Shown piece by piece: positions 48,189-56,870 of a stretch of 64,000 nucleotides of DNA. This stretch comes from Methylohalobius crimeensis 10Ki (GTDB lineage Bacteria > Pseudomonadota > Gammaproteobacteria > Methylococcales > Methylothermaceae). A program made the translations under genes and the position numbers. The notes beneath the pieces were generated by a model. It was not told where the DNA came from and ran no database searches. It saw nothing but the letters and a program-made list of their open reading frames with translations. The DNA lies in the NCBI RefSeq assembly GCF_000421465.1, contig NZ_ATXB01000002.1, positions 610,690 through 674,689 on the forward strand, read 5' to 3'. Each line of letters begins with the position of its first letter. The first letter of the stretch is position 1.

Positions 48189-50073
48189 CAAGTTCGACAG
48201 TTAGGGGTGTAAGTATTTGTTTTTATTGACCCCTGTTTTTAATTTTTGCACTACAAGGCGTCGATCTTGGGTTGAGAGACCTCCATGGTTTTGAACAGAT
48301 CGAGTTGTTCGGCGGTCATTTGGGTCAGGCCTCGGAATGTCCGGTAGCCGATCTGGACTTGATGCAGCTGAATGGCCCGCAGTTTTTCCAGGGCGCGCTC
48401 GACGCTGAAAGGCGCGTGGCATTGCCTGAGGCGGCGGCGCATAACCCGGTGCATCAGTAGCGCCAGGAAACAAATCAGGGCATGGGCGCGGATCCGGTCC
48501 GGTTTGTAGTGATAGACCGGAGCGATTTCGATGTCCTGCTTGAGCACCCGGAAGCCACGCTCGATGTCCGCCAGGGCTTTGTAACGGGCGACGATGTCTT
48601 CGGCCTGGAAGTCCCAGGCGTTGGTGAGCAGCACCCGCTTGCCGTCGAGCCTTTCCGATCGCGCCAATGCCGGTTCGTTGACGCGGAAGGTGAACCGGTC
48701 GCTGTCGAGTTCGGTATGGATATAGCGGCTGAAGTGGGCCTCATGGACGGCCCGAGCGAAGCGGCTATAGGCGCCCCGATCGCTCGCCCGGCGGCCGCGT
48801 TCGGTCTGACCGGCATCCTGGGCGTCGAGCTTTTGGGCCAACCGATCCCCCAAGGCGACTAATTCATCGAGTTTGCGGCGTCGCCGTTCCCGTTGGATTT
48901 GGGCCCTTTCCGGATCGTGGGCGACCACGACCCGGCGGCCGTCGAGTCGATCCTCGCGCACGCTTTCGCTTTCCCCGGCAAAGGCCACCCCATCGATGCA
49001 CTCGGCAAAATCCCGGTAACGACCGGCGGGCACCGCCAGAATATAGTCGAGCCGGCGGCCATCGGCCAGGGTCAGTTGTTCCAGGTCGGCCACGTTATCC
49101 AAGCTCAGCAGTCCCCGGTCGGCCACCACGATCACCCGTTCGATGGGGTATTGCTGAAGGCAACGCTCGAGCATCGGCAACAGGGTTTTGACTTCGGCGA
49201 CGTTGCCCTCGAACAGCTCGAAATCGAGCGGCAAGCCGTCGGCGGTCTGGACCAGCCCCAACACGTGGCGGGCGGGGCCTTTCAGTTCCTTGCTCAGGCC
49301 GTAACGCCTCAGATCGTCTGCCACTTTACCCCCGCCCTGAATCCGGATCGTGGTCAAATCGTAAAAGACCACCGAGACTTCCCGATCCAGCAAAGGCAGC
49401 AAGCGGCGGCTCAACGCCTTGTGGATGGCTTCCCGCTTGGCCATCAGGGCATCCATCGTCCGCAATAAGTGCGGATGGGAAATCCGCGAGCCATCGATGC
49501 CCGGTACCACCACTTGTTCCAGCCAACGCAGCAAGCCCAGCTTGCTCTCCGGATCGCACAGGCGATTGAACACCATCAACCGCACCGCCGCCTCGCCGTC
49601 GAATCGCCGCCGACCCGAACGCAACGCCTGACGGAGCATCGGCCCCAACCCCAAGGTCTCCCACAGTTCCGTCAAGAGCCAAGTGGGACCCACTTCGAGG
49701 GCCCGTTCGAACTGAGGAGAGATCCCTTCGTGCGCCTCGGGCACTTCCGTTCCGCTAAAGCGGCGCAGGCTCTGAATCAGCCCGTTGATTTGGCCTTCGT
49801 CCAGTTCATCCAAGCGGCCGAGCTGGGCGATGTGACGCTGGCGAACTCGGCCGTTTTCGTCCCGATAGGATTCGACCAGACGTAGATATTTTCGGCCGCC
49901 GGAGTTGGATACACGAACATACATGGCATGACATTACGCCCTCCATATATCCATACATAAAGAGATATATACGAAAAAGATGGCACTACAAGAATCGCCG
50001 CACAAAACATCGGGAACGCCTGTCATTACTGGCTTATATCAGAAATGGGGGAGGAGGAAGTGTCGAAGTTGGG
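48188..50073 (-). mobile_element. IS1634-family element (ends tentative)
   Basis: Encloses an intact IS1634-type transposase. Imperfect inverted similarity (CCAAGTTCGACAGTT at 48188-48202; CCAACTTCGACACTT inverted at 50059-50073) may mark its ends. It lies between the terminase scrap and the PDZ scrap. Confidence 0.55.
48251..49924 (-). CDS. IS1634-family transposase
   Basis: A protein of 557 aa. It begins 'MYVRVSNSGGRKYLRLVESY', as in IS1634/ISMac-type enzymes. The DDE domain is in 'VVFYDLTTIRIQGGGK' (Asp), 'VIVVADRGLLSL' (Asp) and 'ARYKALADIERGFRVLKQD' (Glu), with the insertion domain between. Intact frame, typical length. Probably active. Confidence 0.92.
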   Translation of the reverse strand: MYVRVSNSGGRKYLRLVESYRDENGRVRQRHIAQLGRLDELDEGQINGLIQSLRRFSGTEVPEAHEGISPQFERALEVGPTWLLTELWETLGLGPMLRQALRSGRRRFDGEAAVRLMVFNRLCDPESKLGLLRWLEQVVVPGIDGSRISHPHLLRTMDALMAKREAIHKALSRRLLPLLDREVSVVFYDLTTIRIQGGGKVADDLRRYGLSKELKGPARHVLGLVQTADGLPLDFELFEGNVAEVKTLLPMLERCLQQYPIERVIVVADRGLLSLDNVADLEQLTLADGRRLDYILAVPAGRYRDFAECIDGVAFAGESESVREDRLDGRRVVVAHDPERAQIQRERRRRKLDELVALGDRLAQKLDAQDAGQTERGRRASDRGAYSRFARAVHEAHFSRYIHTELDSDRFTFRVNEPALARSERLDGKRVLLTNAWDFQAEDIVARYKALADIERGFRVLKQDIEIAPVYHYKPDRIRAHALICFLALLMHRVMRRRLRQCHAPFSVERALEKLRAIQLHQVQIGYRTFRGLTQMTAEQLDLFKTMEVSQPKIDAL

Positions 50074-50306
50074 AAACCCGGTTCAATCCCGGCGACCGCT
50101 GCCGGACTACCTGGGACGATGAACTTGCTTATTGGCTCGTCCGCTTCTAGATAGATACCGATCTTCGGACTTGCATTTGGAAGTTGCTCACACTTCGATG
50201 GGGGTGAGCCCAAAAGAAGTGAAACGTCTTGCTGAGTGTAGAATTTCTCCTCCTGAAGTGGTGCTTTCGCCATCTGGTTGAGGCGGGTGTCCCATTGCTG
50301 GAACAA
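50074..50306 (-). pseudogene. PDZ-domain protein fragment
   Basis: About 77 codons read 'FQQWDTRLNQMAKAPLQEEK' to 'PISKFIVPGSPAAVAGIEPG', the last part matching the start of a PDZ domain. It is truncated at the IS1634 edge on one side and at the MITE-like repeat on the other, where the reading frame has no ATG. Function cannot be assigned. Confidence 0.45.
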
Positions 50307-50378
50307 TATTAAGGGTCAAAGTAATATTTATATATTTAATTATAATAGCCGGTAAATGTTACTCTGACCCTTAATATT
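50305..50378. mobile_element. 74-bp MITE-like inverted repeat element
   Basis: 26-bp arms: AATATTAAGGGTCAAAGTAA plus ATATTTA on the left, and the inverted AATATTAAGGGTCAGAGTAA plus CATTTA on the right, differing at two positions, with an A/T-rich centre. No coding capacity. It looks like a miniature element carrying only IS ends. Confidence 0.7.
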
Positions 50379-50421
50379 GGCAAAGATCACACCCACACTT
50401 GTTTCATAAACGTGTCGTCAA

Positions 50422-50697
50422 TCATCCGGGACACGACAAGTAAGCGCGAATCTCCTTCAAGATATAACCCAAGCGATTGAGGCGCTCATCGATAGGGCGC
50501 TTAAAATAATGAAACCAAAGCACCTTACTAAAACCATAAATCGCTTCCTCGCCATGTTGGTAATACATAAAGTCAGATGAACTCCAAACCACCTCATCCA
50601 GCACATTCCAGAGTGAGTTACGAAGTTCGGCATTCATCGAATCACGCTGCAACAGCGTGCTCCGTTCAACGATGCCCATTCGCTTACTGAATGTCAT
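50422..50697 (-). CDS. AbiJ N-terminal-domain-like protein (short, possibly truncated)
   Basis: A protein of 91 aa with GAGGTG before the ATG. 'FSKRMGIVERSTLLQRDSMN' and 'AELRNSLWNVLDEVVW' follow the pattern of the AbiJ_NTD4 domain of abortive-infection proteins. Intact AbiJ-type proteins are longer and carry a HEPN-like domain; here the frame stops after 'YLSCPG', so the C-terminal part may be lost. It neighbours a Fic gene and phage scraps. Confidence 0.5.
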   Translation of the reverse strand: MTFSKRMGIVERSTLLQRDSMNAELRNSLWNVLDEVVWSSSDFMYYQHGEEAIYGFSKVLWFHYFKRPIDERLNRLGYILKEIRAYLSCPG

Positions 50698-50711
50698 GAA
50701 TCACCTCAGAC

Positions 50712-50738
50712 ACAGAATCAGTCCTAGACCGATTCTGT
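50712..50738. promoter_or_regulatory. 27-bp operator-like palindrome upstream of the AbiJ-like gene
   Basis: ACAGAATCAGTCC, T, AGACCGATTCTGT: 11 of 13 arm positions pair. It lies 14 bp before the start codon, over the region where transcription should begin, so repressor binding is plausible. Confidence 0.5.
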
Positions 50739-50794
50739 CTATGCTATTATTAACGTATGAAATTTATAGAATTTAATTTCTACATGTTAAAGCG

Positions 50795-51928
50795 CTATTG
50801 ATTGATTGGTGGAATAAAGTTTTCTTTCTCCAGAATCTGAATCAGGCTTCTCATGAGGAAATTATTCATAAAGCTCACATAATATGTTCGTCCATTTTCT
50901 TTGAGCGGCCTGATAAAACCAGAATCTTTCATTTTTTTTATTAGATGTGTGCGCTGCCTAGTGGTTAGCCCTTCCAAGGCATCATCCAGCTCACCAGCTT
51001 TAAAATACTGTTTCTTTATCCCTACACTTAGAACTTTAGCCTCATCTTTATTGATATAACCGCGATCAATCGCCAAATTAAGCGTTGGAACTAATATTTT
51101 TTTATATAAGATGTCAAAGTCCAGAAGGTTATTTACTTTAGTAACCTCCTGGAGAATCCCTGTAAGAACGTATTCACACCACTTAAGTAGCGCTTCATCA
51201 GTACCTGTATCCGCCTCAGATAGTCTTTCGTAATAGAAATCTCTATCGTTACAAAAGACAGCTGTCGGATTAAGTATCTTGCCATCCTTTACGTTAAACC
51301 CATATTTTATCAGCAATACATAAGTGAGCAACCTGACGACTCGCCCATTTCCATTACCGAAAGGATGAATCCAGGTAAACCGGTGATGAGCGATCGCGGT
51401 TTTAAGAAGATCATACTTGTCCGGATCTTTTTTGTTCACAAACTCCAACAACTCATCCATGTAGGATTGAACTTGAAAGTGCTCAGGTGGTATGTGTGAG
51501 GATTCTGTAATCTCTACGTTCCAAGTACGATAAGCTCCAGGGGTTTTGTCCCCTTCTCGAGTTAAGTTGCTGACTACTAAGCGGTGAAGTTCTCGGACAA
51601 AATGGTGAGTAATATCAGAGCCTTCATCAATATTCTTCTCAATAAAATCCATTGCTGCTTCAACGTTTGCAATTTCGGAAAATCTTTCACTTGAGCGTTC
51701 TTTATTCTCGATTTTTCTCTCGATGTACTCAGAAATCGTAGTCCTATTCCCCTCTATCCTCGCAGACCCTACGCTTTCAAGAATATGGAAAATGTTCTTG
51801 AGCTGAAAAAAGATCCAAGGCGCAGTCGTCCCCTGCAGGCGTAGCTTTCTCAAATGATTCAGCTCTATCAACGTGTCTGTAAGGGGAGAATCAAAGCTAG
51901 GACTCACAAGTCTGAGATTAAAATTCAT
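50795..51928 (-). CDS. Fic-domain protein with N-terminal inhibitory motif
   Basis: 377 aa from the ATG at 51926-51928; in-frame ATG (51943) and TTG (51982) lie upstream and the start is uncertain. The catalytic motif is 'HPFGNGNGRVVR' (HxFx(D/N)GNGRxxR), which transfers AMP to target hydroxyls. 'SARIEGNRTT' matches the (S/T)xxxE(G/N) inhibitory helix of class II Fic proteins. A C-terminal winged-helix ('LTTRQRTHLIKKMKDSGFI') follows. A/T-rich codon use, unlike the surrounding core genes, suggests transfer. It could be a self-regulated toxin or signalling enzyme. Confidence 0.88.
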   Translation of the reverse strand: MNFNLRLVSPSFDSPLTDTLIELNHLRKLRLQGTTAPWIFFQLKNIFHILESVGSARIEGNRTTISEYIERKIENKERSSERFSEIANVEAAMDFIEKNIDEGSDITHHFVRELHRLVVSNLTREGDKTPGAYRTWNVEITESSHIPPEHFQVQSYMDELLEFVNKKDPDKYDLLKTAIAHHRFTWIHPFGNGNGRVVRLLTYVLLIKYGFNVKDGKILNPTAVFCNDRDFYYERLSEADTGTDEALLKWCEYVLTGILQEVTKVNNLLDFDILYKKILVPTLNLAIDRGYINKDEAKVLSVGIKKQYFKAGELDDALEGLTTRQRTHLIKKMKDSGFIRPLKENGRTYYVSFMNNFLMRSLIQILEKENFIPPINQ

Positions 51929-51982
51929 TCCTACCACCACCATATTTACAATAAAGAGAACTAACCATCTGTAATTCAACAA

Positions 51983-52337
51983 ATTTTAAAAATTAGTTTG
52001 GCGCTCACAACTACATTCTAGCCGAGTACAAAATTACAAGCAAAGGATACCGAGAAGTACAGGAAACGGAATAAGGGATGGAGGCCGTGGAAGACTCTGT
52101 GTGCTTTAACGGATCAGCTGTTGAGCCTCGAGCATCACAGGCAAGCGATTTTTATTTAGACACTTGCTCAGAATCGCCGTGGCTCGAATGGATTAATAGC
52201 TAAAGCGCAAAGCGCGGCGGCTATCAAATCGGGAAGTAAAGCAGCGGACAGCAGCTGAACCATACATCCTTACTTACCCCCCCTAGCCTGCTACTTTTTC
52301 AGCATAGCAGCAGCTGCCGTACAGTGAATCAAGACTT
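51983..52337. other. No gene seen between Fic gene and IS21 remnant
   Basis: 355 bp, A/T-rich at the left. No supported coding region, hairpin or repeat found. Confidence 0.5.
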
Positions 52338-53725
<1,388 letters not shown>

Positions 53726-53759
53726 AACGTTTCTCCTAGGCTTGAAGTTGGGAACCACC

Positions 53760-54141
53760 TCGCTGCCTTGGCAAAACAGGGAGGCGAACCGCACGGGCCT
53801 GCCAAGACCGGGCCTAGGACCAGGTCGCCCGGCAGGATGAGGTGATCGATGGACCAGGCTTCCTCGCCGACGCCCCAGCCGCCGATTTCGGCCTCGATCC
53901 GGGGCTGCTTGATCTCCGCCGTTTCGAAGCCGCGGACGTGCTCGAGACCGCAGTCGGGGCACGTCAGGACGAAATAGCCCGGGCTGGATTTCTGAAAGCT
54001 GTCCTCCACCCGGGAGAGTCCGGCCACGGTGGGCTGGACGATCAGCATGGAACACGGGTCCTGGTGGCTGTGGTAGCCGATCACATGGCCGAGGTTTTGG
54101 TATAGCCCACCCGGGCGCTCTTTCATGGTGACGACTTCCAC
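53760..54141 (-). pseudogene. Phage terminase large subunit (GpA type), internally deleted
   Basis: It reads '[20 protein letters not shown]' then 'QPT', the N-terminal ATPase region of GpA, and jumps straight to 'VAGLSRVEDSFQKSS' and 'GYFVLTCPDCGLEHVRGFE', which in GpA comes after the Walker B region. The middle, including 'FDEVDGYP', is absent. That middle is found separately at 48085. A deletion between similar 'QPT/TPT' coding stretches would explain it. Confidence 0.6.
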
Positions 54142-54155
54142 CAGCGGGTGGGTGT

Positions 54156-54344
54156 CGGAAACTGGCGCTTCTGAATCGGGTTGCTTCCGTGGAAGAATTG
54201 CGTGTTCCCCCCGGCAACCGGCTGGAAAAACTTTCCGGCGACCGGGAGGGTCAATGGAGTATCCGCATCAACAATCAATGGCGCGTTTGCTTCGAGTGGC
54301 GGGACGGCCATGCCTGGAATGTCGAGATTGTGGATTACCATTGA
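54156..54344 (+). pseudogene. HigB-type toxin, N-terminus lost
   Basis: Reads '[20 protein letters not shown]' and '[20 protein letters not shown]', ending 'WNVEIVDYH' and TGA, matching the last two thirds of HigB/RelE-family mRNA interferases. The first 30 residues or so are replaced by the terminase scrap on the other strand. No start codon is seen. Confidence 0.75.
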
Positions 54345-54352
54345 GAGGTTTT

Positions 54353-54573
54353 ATGAACATTCGTGCCGAAGATCTGGAACGGACGGACTTTTCCGATGCG
54401 GCGGATCTATCCTCGGGGAAGTTGCCGCCCGTCCATCCAGGCGAAATTCTCTTGGAGGAATTCCTGAAACCGATGGGCATCACCCAGTACCGGCTGGCCA
54501 AGGAAATCGAGGTGCCTCAGCGCCGCATCGGTGAGATCGTCGCAGGCAAGCGTTCCGTCACACCTGACAAGGA
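54353..54573 (+). pseudogene. HigA-type antitoxin, C-terminus lost
   Basis: ATG at 54353, eight bases after the higB stop with GAGG between. '[20 protein letters not shown]' and '[20 protein letters not shown]' form the XRE helix-turn-helix of HigA. After '[10 protein letters not shown]' the normal tail is replaced by sequence antisense to the next gene. Both halves of the module are thus broken at their outer ends. Confidence 0.75.
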
Positions 54574-54589
54574 TCGACAAAACAACTCG

Positions 54590-55609
54590 TTAGCGGTTCC
54601 TCGCCAGCACGCGCTCGGGAACGATCTCGTTCTCGCACTTCCCGCCGGCTTCCAGACGGCTGATATTGTCCAGCGTCTCCTCGGCAATGGCGGTCAGGGC
54701 CTCCTCGGTAAAGAACCCCTGATGGCCGGTGACCAGGACGTTGGGGAAGGTGATCAGGCGCTCGAAGACGTCGTCCTGAATGACCTGGTCGGAGAGATCC
54801 TCGAAAAACAGGTCGCCTTCCTGTTCATAGACATCGATCCCCAATGATCCCACCCGGCCCGACTTGAGCCCTTCGATTACCGCCAGGGTGTCGATCACCG
54901 CCCCCCGGCTGGTGTTGATCAGCATCACTCCGCGCTTCATCCGCGCCACGGCTTCGCCGTTGATCAGGTGGTGGGTTTTCGGATTCAGAGGACAATGCAC
55001 GCTGATCACATCCGAGACTGCATAGAGTTCATGAAGAGAGAGATATTCCACGCCCATCTCCCGACATTCTTCGTTAATATAGGGATCAAAGGCGATCACT
55101 CGGCAGCCGAAACCGTGTTTCATGATGCGCGCGAAGGTTGCCCCGATCCGACCGGTGCCGATCACGCCCACCGTCTTGCCGAACAGGTTGAAGCCTTCCA
55201 GGCCGCTCAGGGAGAAGTTGCCCTCCCGCACCCGGTTGTACGCCCTCGGAAGATGGCGATTGAGCCCCAGAACCAGGGCCGCCGCGTGTTCGGCGACGGC
55301 ATGGGGGGAATAAGCCGGCACATGCACGAGCTTCAGCTTCGCTCGGGCGAGCGCGTGAAGATCCACGTTGTTGAAGCCGGCACAGCGGAGGGCAATGAAG
55401 CGGGTGCCGCCGCTTTCCAGTCGGGAAATCACCTCGGCATCCAACTGGTCGTTAACGAACACGCAGATACAGGGATAACCTCGCGCAAGCGCCACCGTCT
55501 CCGGGCTGAGGCGGGATTCCAGAAAATGGATCTCGTGCCTTCCCTTTCCATTGGCCCGCTCGAAAAAACGACGGTCGAAAGGCTTGGTGGAGAATAATGC
55601 GATTTTCAT
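54590..55609 (-). CDS. ldhA: D-lactate dehydrogenase / 2-hydroxyacid dehydrogenase
   Basis: A protein of 339 aa. The NAD-binding motif is '[20 protein letters not shown]'; the catalytic Arg, Glu and His lie in '[11 protein letters not shown]', '[15 protein letters not shown]' and '[13 protein letters not shown]'. The start '[17 protein letters not shown]' and '[20 protein letters not shown]' match the LdhA branch. It interconverts pyruvate and D-lactate with NADH. Its 3' end abuts the broken higA. Confidence 0.9.
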   Translation of the reverse strand: MKIALFSTKPFDRRFFERANGKGRHEIHFLESRLSPETVALARGYPCICVFVNDQLDAEVISRLESGGTRFIALRCAGFNNVDLHALARAKLKLVHVPAYSPHAVAEHAAALVLGLNRHLPRAYNRVREGNFSLSGLEGFNLFGKTVGVIGTGRIGATFARIMKHGFGCRVIAFDPYINEECREMGVEYLSLHELYAVSDVISVHCPLNPKTHHLINGEAVARMKRGVMLINTSRGAVIDTLAVIEGLKSGRVGSLGIDVYEQEGDLFFEDLSDQVIQDDVFERLITFPNVLVTGHQGFFTEEALTAIAEETLDNISRLEAGGKCENEIVPERVLARNR

Positions 55610-55676
55610 TGCCTATCCCGGGACTTCTCCCAATCATTGAAATATTAAGCACCGACCCCCCTACCCGACCGGCTTA

Positions 55677-56786
55677 TCACAGAAGGTTTATCAGAGCAAG
55701 GCGCTTTTCGTAGGCTTCGCGGGCGATTCGGACGTCTTCCAGGAATAAGGGAAGCTCTTCCAGCAGAAGGGCCTGCGGTCCGTCCACCAATGCATGAGAG
55801 GGATCGGGGTGGAAATCCACCAGGATCATGTTGGCACCGGCGATCACTCCCTGCGCGGTGACGTGGAAAACATCGAGAATCCCGTCGGGATCGCTCTCCC
55901 GCGAGCCCACCGAATGGGACGGATCGATGCACACCGGCATGCGCGTGAGGCGCTTGACCACGGGGACATGGGCGAAGTCGACGAAATTCCGGTGCGGATC
56001 ACCCATGTTGGTCTTCATCCCGCGGAGCCCGAAAACCACCTTGCGATTGCCTTCGCTGGCGAGATATTCGGCGGCGTTGAGCGATTCCTCCAGGGTGATC
56101 CCGAAACCGCGTTTGAACAGCACCGGAAATTCCCGCTGGCGACCGACGCTCTTCAAAAGCTCGAAGTTCTGGGTGTTGCGGGTGCCGATCTGCAGCATCA
56201 CCCCGGTGGGATGACCGGTTTGCTCGAGCGCCTCGTGGATCTCCGCCACGTGCGCCTCGTGGGTCACCTCCATGGCGATCACGCGGATACCGTATTTGCC
56301 CGCCAATTCGAAGACATAAGGCAGGCAGGCCTTGCCGTACCCTTGAAATGAATAAGGACTGGTCCTGGGTTTGTAGGCGCCCATCCGCGTGCATACCTGG
56401 CCGTTGTCCTTGAGCGCCTTCATCATCGCTTCCACGTGTTCGGGGCTGTTCACGGCGCACAGTCCCGCGAAGACGTGGAGATTGTCCTGGCCGAAGCGCA
56501 CCCCGTTGTAGTCGAAGTAGGTGGCACGCTTATCGTCCCGGTGGCGGCCGAGGATCCGGTACTCCTCGGAGACCCGCACCACCCGATCGACGCCGGGTAA
56601 TTGCTCCATCGCCGCCACTGCCAACGCCGCGGTATCGCCGACGAGATAGACCTCGGTCAGGGTCTGCTGAGTGCCGATTTCCTGGTGAATCCGGGTCTTG
56701 ATGTTGGGCAGATGAGAGAGATGATCCATCAGTCGACGGTAATCGTCGCCGGCAATGTCGATGTCTGGGGTAAGGATGAGTATCAT
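55677..56786 (-). CDS. 3-deoxy-7-phosphoheptulonate (DAHP) synthase, type I-beta
   Basis: 369 aa from the ATG at 56784-56786 ('MILILTPDIDIAGDDYRRLM'); a longer frame exists. The N-terminal 70-80 residues are an ACT/FL-like regulatory domain. The barrel has 'FAGLCAVNSPEHVEAMMKAL', 'GAYKPRTSPYSFQGYG', 'LQIGTRNTQNFELLK', 'VLFKRGFGITLEE' and 'PVCIDPSHSVGSRE', with the metal and substrate ligands Cys, His, Glu and Asp. It condenses PEP and erythrose-4-phosphate, the first step to aromatic amino acids. KDO8P-synthase homology is distant. Confidence 0.88.
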   Translation of the reverse strand: MILILTPDIDIAGDDYRRLMDHLSHLPNIKTRIHQEIGTQQTLTEVYLVGDTAALAVAAMEQLPGVDRVVRVSEEYRILGRHRDDKRATYFDYNGVRFGQDNLHVFAGLCAVNSPEHVEAMMKALKDNGQVCTRMGAYKPRTSPYSFQGYGKACLPYVFELAGKYGIRVIAMEVTHEAHVAEIHEALEQTGHPTGVMLQIGTRNTQNFELLKSVGRQREFPVLFKRGFGITLEESLNAAEYLASEGNRKVVFGLRGMKTNMGDPHRNFVDFAHVPVVKRLTRMPVCIDPSHSVGSRESDPDGILDVFHVTAQGVIAGANMILVDFHPDPSHALVDGPQALLLEELPLFLEDVRIAREAYEKRLALINLL

Positions 56787-56870
56787 GGCGCCGATCGCTC
56801 GCAAGATGACGGTGAGCGCCATTATCACATATTCGAACGGTCTGTCGAGACGCGATCGTCTTGGCCTCGA

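Noticed and set aside
47937-48191. An 84-codon minus-strand frame
   Set aside because: Part of it is the terminase scrap read in one of its two frames; the rest has no similarity I recognise.
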